Source: Gigantopelta aegis
Lineage: Eukaryota; Mollusca; Gastropoda; Neomphalida; Peltospiridae
Reading direction: 5' to 3'
Length of the DNA: 64,000 bases
Assembly (NCBI RefSeq): GCF_016097555.1
Contig: NC_054704.1
Span: forward strand, 73,632,327 to 73,696,326
Shown: in pieces, positions 11,963-22,368 of the stretch
Layout: every line of letters begins with the position of its first letter
How positions within the stretch are numbered: position 1 is the first letter of the stretch
Translations under genes and position numbers: made by a program
The notes under the pieces: model-generated
Database searches by the model: none
Seen by the model: the letters and a program-made list of their open reading frames with translations, nothing else
What the model was told of the DNA's origin: nothing

Positions 11963-12165
11963 CAGAGGCGGATTGGGGGGGGGGGGGGGGGGGAGGGTTC
12001 GGGCCCCCAAAATATTTTGTGACGGTTATAATTTTATTATATATTAATTTTTATTTGTTTTACCACCCTCACCAAACCTCCCCAAAGTTCAATTGGCATT
12101 GCGCCTCATACCATTGCCCCCCCCCCCCCCCAAAAAAAAAGAAAGATTTTCTGGATCCGCCACTG
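11963..12165. mobile_element. hAT-like MITE (CAGAGGCGGATT ends)
   Basis: Ends are CAGAGGCGGATTGG and (complement) CAGTGGCGGATCCAG. There are runs of G at the left and C at the right inside. CAGnGGCGGAT termini are typical of short hAT-type elements; no coding capacity. Confidence 0.65.
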
Positions 12166-12560
12166 AACAGGTACATGTATATTCAAAAATGTATGCGATC
12201 GCTGGCTTGATTTGTGCGCCTAACGCTGAATAAAAATTAATGTTTTTACAATTTCCAAATTCCTGACTACTAGTATATTCCAAATGACCTATTTAAACAA
12301 GACAAAATCGTTGGAGATTTAGAATCACACTTTGACTATTAAATTCCAAATTAATTACAACAAGTTAATGTTATTACTCCTCACTATGCATTCAACGTTC
12401 TCTTAATATATCTATGGGGCTTCTGCCCATGATATGATACTGAGAAAAATTAATACCCAACATAAGCGGCCTAAATAGTCCTGCGATCCGTCAATCTCGC
12501 CAGTATAGTCAGTTGACTGCGTTATAGCTAGACATATGTATGTATGTATGTATGTATGTA

Positions 12561-12758
12561 CAGGGCCAGATTTAGATCTTGGGGGGCCGGGGCACTTCAG
12601 GTTCGGAGCCCTCAACATAGAAATTAAATTACATGACAAATAAAAAAATTTAACTCATTTTATAATTATTACATTTTTTTTTAATAAAGGAAGTCCTTAG
12701 TCTGGGTTAGGGGGGCCCGGGGCAATTGCCCCTTTGCCCCCTTATAAATCCGGCACTG
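12561..12758. mobile_element. hAT-like MITE inserted in a TATG microsatellite
   Basis: Ends are CAGGGCCAGATTTA and (complement) CAGTGCCGGATTTA. The 8 bp on each side are TGTATGTA, as expected for an 8-bp duplication, though the host TATG repeat (12537-12560, 12759-12800) makes the exact duplication ambiguous. Confidence 0.75.
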
Positions 12759-13078
12759 TGTATGTATGTATGTATGTATGTATGTATGTATGTGTATGTG
12801 TATGTATGAATGTACGTACATATGTTCGTGCATGCGTGCGTGTGTGTTGTCATTTCTAAGAGGATATTTATTAGTGTTTAATGAAAATAATCAAACTCGA
12901 ATATTCATGGTTTATGTATAGCCTCACCAAAACAGAAAAACACCAGCACCACCATCATCATTGTCATCAACAAAATCATCATCACCATCATAAAATCTAC
13001 TACAGAATAGTCAGATTGGTATCATACGAATCTTAAAGACTCGTATCTAAAGACAGTCGGTAAGTCTGTAGTGGAATC

Positions 13079-13677
13079 TCAACTTCCCACTGACGGGACC
13101 CGTCTGCGAGACAGAATCTTTCTCGATTTCTGATCCATCATGTGCAGAACTATCCCTTCTGGCTGCACGTGCAGCAGGTGTTTCCGCCTGTGACTGACGC
13201 CGCATCCATCACGGTTTTGTCTGGCTCTGCGCGACTTGTCGATCCTCCCGAGAATATATCGCCCCGCAGACATCAAGTCGATCACCAGGATCGACCCAAA
13301 TACCACGACAAGGAACGCGGCCCCGACGTAACCGACGCCGGTCGACGCTGGCCGCGTGTCCTCCACGGTGACCTTCTTCCTCTTCTGCTTCGACAGCAGC
13401 TTCTTGTCGACGGTTAGCTCCTTCTTCACCTCCTCCACTTGCTCGTACACCTCCTCCCAGGTGATGTTGGCACACTTGCACTGGCAGTTGGGAGTCCGGT
13501 CCGCTGTGGAGGATTCCGAAAGATCAGTCGTGGGCGACTCGTTGGCCAGCAGCGTGTCGGTTGTGAGGGTCTTCGTTGTTGGTAGTTCTGATGTGGGAGA
13601 TTCCTCCGCATTGCTTATATCTAATAAGGAACAACACGTATAAAGTACATATGTATACTTGTAAGAATGAACACATG

Positions 13678-13754
<77 letters not shown>

Positions 13755-16700
13755 AGACCGAGACCAAGGGGGGTGGAAAAAAATAGGGGAGTGATTAATT
13801 ACTCCCCTAAATTATATTATGGGGAGCCATTTAAGATATTTTTATATAGATACCATGTAAATGTATATGCTAAGATTAACTAAAAATTACTCTCCTTGAT
13901 CAAATCTCAGCGGAATTATGATTTATTCATTCATTCATTCATTCATTCAACTTATTTTCGTGCTTATATCCAATTAAGGTTTAAGCAAACTGTCCTGGGC
14001 ACACACCTCATCTATCTGGGTTGTCTGTCCAGGACAGGGGGGTTAATGGTTAGTGAGAGAGAAGGGTGTAGTGGTCTTACACCTACCCTTTGAGTTGCTA
14101 AAACTCGGTCTGGGTGAGAGCTGGTACCAGCCTTATGTCCGATGGCTTAACCGCGACTCTACTTTGCCGGTAGGAATAATGGAGATTGAGAGTGTTTATA
14201 TCTGCCATAATAACCTAATTAATGTGCTCATGAGGAAAAACAGGCTACTGCATTTAGTATAGATTGATTTGATTAATTTCAGCTTATTTTCGTGCTTATA
14301 TCAAATTGAGGTTCAAGCACGCTGTCCTGGGCACACACCTCAGCTATCTGGGCTGTCTGTCCAGAACAGTGGGTTAGTTGTTAATTGTTAGTGATTAGTG
14401 AGAGAGAAGAGGGTGTAGTAGTCTTACACCTACCCAATAAAACTCGCTCTGGGTGGGAGCCGTTACCAGGCTGCGAGACCTGTACCTATCAGCCTGTACT
14501 CTGATGGCATAACCACGACGCCACCGAGGCCGGTTTTAGAACAGAAGCGGGATCTAGCTCAGTTGGTTGAGCGCTCGGCTGAGACTGTTGGGTCGAAGAA
14601 TCGAATTTATTCAGTGGACCAATTATTTGATAGTTTTTTTTCCATCCCAACCAGTGCTACACGACTGGCATATCAAAAAGTCATAGTCTTCACTGTCCTG
14701 TCTGTGGGAAATTGCATATAAAAGATCTCCCCTTGTTACTAATGGGAAACAAATGCAGAAGACAGAATTACCAAATGTCTGACATCCAACAGCCGGTGAT
14801 TAATTAATCAATGTGCTCTATTGGTGTAGTTAAACAAAACAAACTTAATTTATAAAATATATCTTGTTGCTAATTGAAAAACATTTTGCAGGTTTCCCCA
14901 GAAGACTACGTGTCAGAATTACCAACTGTTTGACATCCAATAGCCGTGATTAATTAATCAATGTGCTCTAGTGGTGTCATTAAATAAAAAGAAACTTAAT
15001 TTATAAAATATATCTTGTTGTTAATGGAAAAACATTTAGTAGTTTTTCCCTGAAGACTACGTGTCAGAACTACCAAATGTTTGACATTCAATAGCCGGTG
15101 ATTAATTAAACAAAACAAACTTTAAACTTTCATTTAATATACTAGTATTAAAAGAAATGTAAAATAAACTGAGCTCTACTATCTAGTTAGTATTTTGACA
15201 TTATTAACGATACTATGGCAGAAGGAAGAAATATGTTTAAATGGTGTGTGTGTGTGTGTGTTTACTCACTAAATTCACAGTGCTGACCATCGAAGTCTTT
15301 TGCACAGAAGCATTCATAGGAACCTCGGGTTTCATAGCAAAGTCCATTGTTTTCGCAGGTTACGTTCGCACACTCTTGTGTATCTGAAACCAGGGTGACC
15401 AATAAAATGAGCAACACTGAAATAATTCATTTTATAATAAAACAAGCATTCTGAGAGTACTGCTAAACCAATATTATATATGTCCCCTACCGGTCCCAAC
15501 AAATTTTCGTGTCTCCTAAATTCAATGGCCATAACTCTGTGTAAAATGGGAATTTGCCATGAAAGTTAAACTTGATCATTAAAAGTTATTTAGTGGGTTT
15601 CCCCATCTCAAAATTGGCTTCATGGCATCAAGCCTACCACGTGCTAACTCAACTACACAATCTTGGAAGATATTTGATCCGATCCACCAAAACGCAGAGA
15701 ACTTGCTAATTAATTCTAATCTGTGTCCATCCTGAAATTGTTATTTCACTTTTCTAGCCTAACCTATAACTACATATTTTACTAATTAGCATAGACGCAA
15801 TACCATGTTACATATGAAGAGTTCAGGCGCAAAACGCGATATAAACCATTTTCTTTCTAGTTTTTAGTTAAAGCCATTATTGTATGTCAGTAAAGGCTAA
15901 TCGTAGGCCCGCTGTTTTGCTGCAAAACGTGATTGATCCTTATGAAATTGTATTGGGTAAATCCCGGTTTTTGTGTGTGTGTGTGTGTGTTTTTTTATCA
16001 AAACGCGATATACGCCAATTAAAAAAAATCACTTATACTGAAAATGAAAAATGGATATATTGTGTTTTGCGCCTAAACTCTTCATATATATCTGTATATT
16101 TACATGTTTGTTTGATGTCGGTGTTTTTAATCAGATTGTAAAAACATTGGCATGATTGTATGCGACTTCAGTATTGCGTCGTGATTCGCTATGCAAGTTT
16201 CAGAGATCACTACACAATTTTAAAACATTAAACAGTAGTTTCAAATCAATTTTCAACTGACTACAAATATCGCTAATCAAGATGTTAAAAACAAAATGTT
16301 CCCTGAATTTACCTGATGACTTAAATGTTAATCCAGCAGGAAAACTGTACATTTCGCCATCACCAAATCCGTAAGCCATGATACCAAAAGGAGATCCGTC
16401 AGCCTGAGACAACGTATTGATGCCACTGCCTATTTCCACAGTTCCAACTCTGTATTGGCATTCGTCTATGACGTGCACGGCTGAAGGCGGCATGAACACC
16501 AGGTGAGTGGTCTTGGGAATGACGGCAGTGACGTAGGGGGTCACGTTCCTGTAGTACCCACCCACCGTCGTATCCATGACGTAGGCTGCCGCAAAGTGGT
16601 CCGTGCTCGGGAGGATACTCATAATCTGTCCATTCCCATTTTTGGTAAACTGGGCCACCATGACGGGTTTCGTACTCCGGAAACACGTGTAGTCCGATTC

Positions 16701-19700
16701 CCGGAGGGTGATGTCTATAAAATCCCGACTCCCAAGTTTGTAGGTCCATTTGGAACTAGTCACCACAGTGTTGTCTTCTGCTGCCAGTATTCTGTATACT
16801 GTCTCCGCATTTCTACCCAGGATGGGATAGAGGATATACTCCATACCAAGAGACTGGATGGGCGGCACCATCTCAATGTCTTCGCTGAACCTGCTTCCGG
16901 TAAACACAGCTACCGGCTTGTCGGCCCGAACTAAAGTTCCAGAGGTGTCCGTGTTGCAAGCCATGTGCAGGGCCTCGCGTTTCTTCAGTTTGAATTTCAA
17001 CTCCTGACCATCGTTTAGCGTCATATTTCCACATTCGGCATTGCCGTTGAGTTTCATTACAATACTAACCTGAGTATCGTCTTCCGTGGCGGCCACTGCA
17101 AGCTGACCTAAAATTAGTAAATGAAAAAAGTTAAAGTGTGGTTTGTTTAACGACACCATTCAGTAGCGGATCCAGAAAATCCATTTAGGAGGGCCCCAAA
17201 TGATTTGAGGCGGAATGCCAAGGGAATTTTGGGGGATGTTTGGAGGGGGTCGCCCCCCTTCATTAATATATAATAAATTATAACTCACAAAATTTAGGGG
17301 GGCCCCTGCACCTCACCCCTAAACCCGCCTTTGCCATTAGAGCACACTGATTTATTAATCATCGGCTATTGGATATCAAATATTTGGTAATTTCGACATA
17401 TAGTCTTAAAGAGGAAACCCGCTACATTTTTCCATCAGTAGTACGGGATCTTTTATATACACCATCCCACATACAGGATAGCAAATACCACGGCATTTGA
17501 TATACCAGTCGTGGTGCACCGGCTGGAACTAGAAATAGGCCAATGGGCCTATCGACGGGGATCGATTCCAAACTGACCGCGCACCAAGCGAGCGCTTTAC
17601 CACTGGGCTACATGCATTAATGTGCAGTATAATATGTAAAGGAGAGGGGGAGCAGCTCAATGATAAAGCTAACGTCCGAGGTTTGATTGATCGCAGGATC
17701 AATTATTCTCAGTGGATTTGTGTTTTTTCCCATCCTGACCAGTGCCCCACGACTGGTACATCAAAGTCCAAAATACATAAATAAATATTCCTTCATTTGA
17801 TTCTGCCGATTTACAATAGATATTTGTGAATTCCATGAACTATTACTACCTGTATTTGTTGGAAACCAAAAGATGTCAAACTCCGAGAGAGTAACCACGG
17901 AATATTGTTATGAATTATAATATACTTTTTGTCTAATGGTAGGTTCAAACTGTCAACTGCCAGCAGAAAGTTGCCCAACTCGATGGTTGCGTTGTAATTT
18001 CCTCAACCCCAGATTTACGACAGGTGCGTTGTTAAACGACGAAAATCGAGTTGTTAGAGCGCTTAGACTAGCAACCAGACAGTCGTAGACGTTGTGGCAG
18101 CAGGAAACTGGTAAACGTTCTGCTGACAGTTGGTATTCACCTATCCCTTACCTCCGTCACTTTTAGCTACAGTCAGGTATCTCATTCCAAGACCTTCCAC
18201 CGGAAGAGCCAAGAACCCACCAATAGAGCTTGTTCCTATGGCGTAACCGTACACGAACACATTGGTCGATGCGACAATGAAGGCTGTGTTTCCGTCAACC
18301 TGTATATCCGACGTTACCGTAGCTGCAGAATGGGGGAAAGATATATGAGCAGTCCCCAAAGATTCTATCTGATACTCCTGTGTTTTCGTGTTGGACATTT
18401 GTACGTACACAGTGGCGTCATATTCTGACGTTATGGTGATTAGGTTTTCTAGAGTGTCGTTGTCATTCTTCAAGAAGGTAATAAGGAAGCTTCGTCCTCT
18501 TTGGTCTGTTTTTAATGCTGGCATTACTGGAGAGAAAGAAAAATCAAATGGATTTGTCACTAGTCTGTTTGCTGTTACCATTTTAACGTTTTAAGCTAAA
18601 AGATGTTACATTATTACATACACATTTTGTTTTGTTATTAATATCAGTTTCAGAGATTATATAATTAAAAGCTGTAAACTTTACGATAATAAACAAACTA
18701 AAACTGAATTGAAATTTAGGAGAAGTGATATATGAAATAAACCAAATTCAATGAAATATAGTTTGTTTTAATTTATCAGGTTGATTTATTAATCATCGAC
18801 TATTGGATGTCAAAACAACGAAATATAGTTTACAACTAAAAAAGGTCAATGGTTTCTTTTTTAAATCCCAGTATAGCTATTTGATGCTACGCAGATAAGA
18901 TTTTTTGACGGCTCAACGCAGACGTTTAAATCGTCTAACTGCTGTAGCCTGCTAACACAGACCTCGCCGAGGGCAGGACGTAGCCCAGTGGTAAAGCGCT
19001 CGATTCCCGTCTGTGGGACCATTGGGCTATTTCTCGTTCCAGCCAGTGCACCACAACTGGTATATCAAAAGCCAAGGTATATGCTATCCTGTCTTTGGGT
19101 TGGTGCATATAAAAGATCCCTTGCTACTAATGGAAAAAGGTAGAGAGTTTCCTCTCTAAGACTATATGTCAGAATTACCAAATGTAATGAGATCGACGGG
19201 TCACATGACATGTTTGGCCTCTTTTGTCAGGCATTAATTTGTCTTAGTAATATCATGCGGGGCAGGGCGTGACGTAGCTCAGTGGTAAAGCGACCGTTTG
19301 GTGCACTGTTGGTCTAGGATAGATCCCCGTCGGTGGGACCATTTCTGCTATTTCTCGTTCTAACCGGTGCACCACGACCATCATGTATGTTAGATGGTGC
19401 ATATAAAAGATTCTTTGATACTAATGGAAAAAGTTACCGGGTTTCCACTCTAAGATTATATGCCAAAATTACCAAATGTTTGACATTCAGTAGGCGATGA
19501 TTATTAAATCAATGTGCTCTAGTGGTGTTGTTAAACAAAACAAACAAACAAACAAACAGACCTCGCCGTGACAAAAAAGAAGAAGAGGGAATTGATTAAT
19601 TGCTCCCCTAACTTCGCTTATAGGTCATTTACATTTTAAAATTTAGTTACTGTTCTTGAACTAGTCTCACGGGAGTGATGGGGAGCCAGGTTGATACTAA

Positions 19701-21057
19701 TTAAGAGTAAGACCAGGTTGTCATCTTAAGTAAAGAATCATTTTGTTTTCTCTCGATAAAATGGCATTTTGATCAAATAGGACGATCTGAACAGCTCGGG
19801 TGGCCATAACACCGTGCTTAAATGGATACGAATACACAATTGGGGCGGGAGGTAGGCGGGAAGTGTTTGTGTGTGGGGGGTGGGTGGGGGATGCCTTTCC
19901 AAAATAGTAGGCTTACAAAAGTTAATGTTTGTTTTGTTTAACGACACCACCAGAGCACATTGATTACTTAATCATCGGCTATTGGATGTCAAACATTTAG
20001 TAATTCTGACTTGTAGTCATCACAGAAAACCCACTACATTTTTCCATTAATAGCAAGGGCTCTTTTATATGCACTTTCTCACATACAGGATACCACATAC
20101 CACGGCTTTAGATCAGTTGTGGTGCACTGGTTGAAACGAGAAAAAACCCCAATCAGTTGGATGGATCCAAGCACATTAGGCGAGCACTCAACCGACTGAG
20201 CTAAAATCCCGCTCCAGGCTGAAATAAAGTAGCACTTACCATGTAACAACATGGACAGCACTGCAGTAGTCTTTAACTGAAACAAAAGCATAATGAACAT
20301 TCTAGTTCTGTATTTCGTACCAAAAGCAAGCTCATAATAGTAATATATTTTTGACTGAAATTAAGCAGAGAATGATATATCAATTCACCCAATCCATGTA
20401 TGCTATTTTTCGCACATCCTCAAAGTGTTTTAAATACAAATATTTTGTTTATAATTTATCTTTAAAGTCACGTAGTCTCTGTATGCAACTGCTATACTGT
20501 TTTAACAGAACACTGAATTTGAATCTCAAAATTGTATTAGTACATGTACTATGATGGTCAACAACCAACGAAGTATAAAATTTACCTGCCGTCCGTTATT
20601 TGTGTTATAAATAACAAATATAAAAACAACCACAAAATCACTATGATGGTAAACAACCAACGAAGTATAAAGTTTACCTGTCGTCCGTTATTTGTGTTAT
20701 AAATAACCAATATAAAAACAACCACAAAATCACTATGATGGTAAACAACCAACGAAGTATAAAGTTTACCTGTCGTCCGTTATCTGCCGTCCGTTATTTG
20801 TGTTATAAATAACCAATATAAAAACAACCACAAAATCACTATGATGGTAAACAACCAACGAAGTATAAAGTTTACCTCCTCTCCGTTATTTTTGTTATAA
20901 CTAATATAAAAACAACCACAAAATCACACAACCACCATTCCTTAATAAGGATGCGCAGTATAAAAAATACAACCTTTCGATTTTAAAGTATATGATGTAA
21001 ATATGACTAAACGTAAAATATGAAAAGTCACATTTAACATACTACCGTCAGTCTCAT
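13079..21057 (-). CDS. IgGFc-binding-domain/EGF type I membrane protein
   Basis: Six exons join without a phase error: 21046-21057 (ATG AGA CTG ACG), 20240-20276, 18152-18526, 16313-17107, 15270-15383 and 13079-13620, giving 1875 nt and 624 residues. Order: signal peptide (about 1-20, MRLTLKTTAVLSMLLHVMPA); IgGFc-binding-protein N-terminal-type domain over two exons (about 21-406; GRSFLITFLKNDN, FTGSRFSEDIEMVPPIQSLG); one EGF-like domain (about 407-444; CENNGLCYETRGSYECFCAK, six Cys); Ser/Thr-rich stalk; CQCKC cluster; charged coiled coil (EEVYEQVEEVKKEL); transmembrane helix about 539-561 (GVGYVGAAFLVVVFGSILVI); basic cytoplasmic tail of about 60 residues. Proteins with this N-terminal domain are common in molluscs and are thought to be mucus- or surface-associated; a cell-surface binding role is inference. 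An alternative start is the ATG at about 20300, which would read through the small intron and give a more hydrophobic leader. The first two exons are tiny, so the 5' end is the least certain part. The introns hold many SINEs and MITEs. Confidence 0.83.
13680..13755. repeat. GA microsatellite
   Basis: An uninterrupted GA/AG tract of about 75 bp in the intron between the last exon and the EGF exon of the membrane-protein gene. Confidence 0.97.
13919..14175 (+). mobile_element. Group-C SINE, copy 1
   Basis: Starts with an ATTC repeat, then CTTATTTTCGTGCTTATATC, GTCTGTCCAGGACAG and GTAGTGGTCTTACACCTACC; ends near ATGGCTTAACCGCGACTCTA. The final ~45 bp read like a tRNA A/B-box region in reverse. 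Confidence 0.8.
14274..14533 (+). mobile_element. Group-C SINE, copy 2
   Basis: Same order of blocks as the copy at 13919: GCTTATTTTCGTGCTTATAT, GGGCTGTCTGTCCAGAACAG, ending ACCACGACGCCACCGAGGCC. Confidence 0.85.
14546..15122 (+). mobile_element. Tail-A SINE with two extra tandem tail copies
   Basis: 14546-14845 is a full tail-A SINE with a tRNA-like head (GGGATCTAGCTCAGTTGGTT). The 3' half is then repeated twice more (14846-14998, 14999-15122), each unit starting TTAATTTATAAAATATATCT and containing GACTACGTGTCAGAA and a variant of CAATAGCCG. Confidence 0.8.
15813..16087. mobile_element. MITE with inverted GAAGAGTT ends
   Basis: The left end TATGAAGAGTTCAGGCGCAA and the complement of the right end TATGAAGAGTTTAGGCGCAA pair over about 35 bp (AAAACGCGATATA / AAAACACAATATA). 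Lies in the intron between the EGF exon and the large IgGFc exon. Confidence 0.8.
17138..17617 (-). mobile_element. Tail-A SINE split by a hAT-like MITE
   Basis: The SINE on - (TTTGTTTAACGACACC at 17142; AGAGCACACTG at 17339; GCGAGCGCTTTACCACTGGG at 17589) is interrupted at 17161-17332 by an element with ends CAGTAGCGGATCCAG and (complement) CAAAGGCGGGTTTAG. CCATT flanks both sides of the insertion. Confidence 0.78.
17647..17768 (+). mobile_element. SINE head fragment
   Basis: AGCAGCTCAATGATAAAGCT followed by GATCGCAGGATCAATTATTC and CCACGACTGGTACATCAAAG: the tRNA-like head and start of the body only. Confidence 0.65.
17937..18144. mobile_element. MITE related to 5790-5982, next to a splice donor
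   Basis: The ends TAGGTTCAAACTGTCAACTG and (complement of right) TAGGTGAATACCAACTGTCA pair, with AGTTGCCCAACTCG-type inner blocks as in the copy at 5790. Its right end lies about 7 bp from the GT donor (18151-18150) of exon 3 of the membrane-protein gene. Confidence 0.7.
18775..19560. mobile_element. SINE cluster in intron 2 of the membrane-protein gene
   Basis: 18775-18815 is a tail fragment (-). 18970-19187 is a SINE on + (GGACGTAGCCCAGTGGTAAA). 19262-19560 is a second full SINE on + (GTGACGTAGCTCAGTGGTAA) ending GTTAAACAAAACAAAC plus an AAAC repeat. Confidence 0.85.
19927..20214 (-). mobile_element. Tail-A SINE
   Basis: Full-length on -: TTTGTTTTGTTTAACGACAC, ATCATCGGCTATTGGATGTC, TTTTATATGCACTTTC, and the head complement CAACCGACTGAGCTAAAATC. 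Confidence 0.88.
20548..20927. repeat. 92-bp minisatellite, four units
   Basis: Units begin ACTATGATGGT at 20548, 20640, 20732 and 20838. The third carries an extra 14 bp (a repeated TCCGTTATCTGCC block). It lies in intron 1 of the membrane-protein gene. Confidence 0.93.
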
Positions 21058-21239
21058 GGTGTGAACCGGAACTTGTCTGCTTCTCGGAAGGAAATGGATC
21101 TCAGAAATGTGTTATCGCCGAAATAAAAACCTTCCCAATGAAATACTGCATACACCAGAAAACACGGCAAAACAACACGTGGTCTAGTTAAAAACGGAAA
21201 AGATATGCACCAATTACACTGCCCAGCACATATCATATG

Positions 21240-21811
21240 CTAGTGAATACAATCATATTCGTCTATCCTAGTTGACCTCCATTAATAAAATAACGGTTAT
21301 TACCGCTTCTAGCTATACATTAATCAACAGTAATACATTAACTTTGTTTTATTTTATTTTTATTTATTTATTGTACGTCGTCGTCGGGTTCTGTTAGTTC
21401 AGGATTGATAAGCAATTTATCAAACTGGATAATTAATTAACTGGAAGACATGATTGGTCTTTTTCAAGCATATTCCTTCTTTGCCAATGGCACATAGCTA
21501 ACAATACTGTTAATGAGGAAATTTGATCACCGGGTAACTAACCTGATTAAAATTGGGGAAGTAATCAATATCAGCTACGGTGAAAGTAAAAATGAACTCA
21601 GAAAATGGAACCTTTTGGATTATTTCCCAATCCAACCAATGCTTCATAACTGTAACCTGTCTATACCGGATCGCGGCGGGGACCTAATATTTATCAGAAT
21701 TAAAACAGAAACTTGTGTTTAGAAGGCCGCGTTGGAACAACAAAACAACAACAATAATTTGAATGGATCCACCGAGGTGGTTCGATCATGCGATGCAAGC
21801 ACTTAAGGCGA
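21240..21811. other. Upstream of the membrane-protein gene; no clear feature
   Basis: AT-rich DNA that should include the promoter of the minus-strand gene starting at 21057. I see no convincing core promoter element or gene. Confidence 0.4.
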
Positions 21812-22080
21812 GCAGAGGGCGGGACGTAGCCCAGTCATAAAGTGCTCGCTTGATGCGCGGTCGGTTCGAGATCGATCGCAGTCGGTAGGCCCATTGGGCT
21901 ATTTCTCGCTCCAGACAGCGCACTACGACTGGTATATCAAAGGCCGTGGTATGTGCTATCCTGTCTGTGGGGTGGTGCATATAAAAGATCCCTTGCTACC
22001 AATGGAAAAATGTAGCGGGTTTCCACTCTTAGACTATATGTCAAAATTACCAAATGTTTGACACCCAATAGCCGATGATA
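21812..22080 (+). mobile_element. Tail-A SINE, 3' end missing
   Basis: GGCGGGACGTAGCCCAGTCA head, GATCGATCGCAGTCGGTAGG, body GGTGCATATAAAAGATCCCT, stops after CACCCAATAGCCGATGAT. Confidence 0.88.
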
Positions 22081-22368
22081 AAAGGGATGCTCGCGCAAGG
22101 CTTTTGTACTGGTATGCATATTCAACGATGTATAATGCACATTATTGCTTAATATCAACAAGAATATTGCTTAATATCAACAAGTTAATTAATAAAACGA
22201 TTAAATGTGACGGCTATTATCCCAGTAAATACGCCCTCTGGCGAGCCAGTGGTTACGTAATACTTAACGTGCACGCAGTCTTAGAACTGAAGAAACAAAA
22301 CGTACCTTATTTTTGCGGATGCATCGCAGTGTTCTGTAATAATATCCATCCCAGTAAGCCAGTCCCTA

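Noticed and set aside
13142-13643. Plus-strand frames over the last exon of the membrane protein
   Set aside because: Shadows of the minus-strand coding exon, whose phase and splice site agree with the EGF exon.
16503-16934. 143-codon plus-strand frame
   Set aside because: Antisense shadow of the IgGFc-domain exon.
17108-17159. N-terminal MVSLNKPHFNFFHLLILG as start of the IgGFc-domain protein
   Set aside because: It is intron and SINE-tail sequence; a good acceptor at 17108 and phase agreement with the exon ending at 18152 show the true structure. The frame past 16313 is likewise intronic.
19262-19340. tRNA gene
   Set aside because: The A/B-box-like sequences are the heads of SINEs; no complete cloverleaf with matching acceptor stem was seen in any of them.
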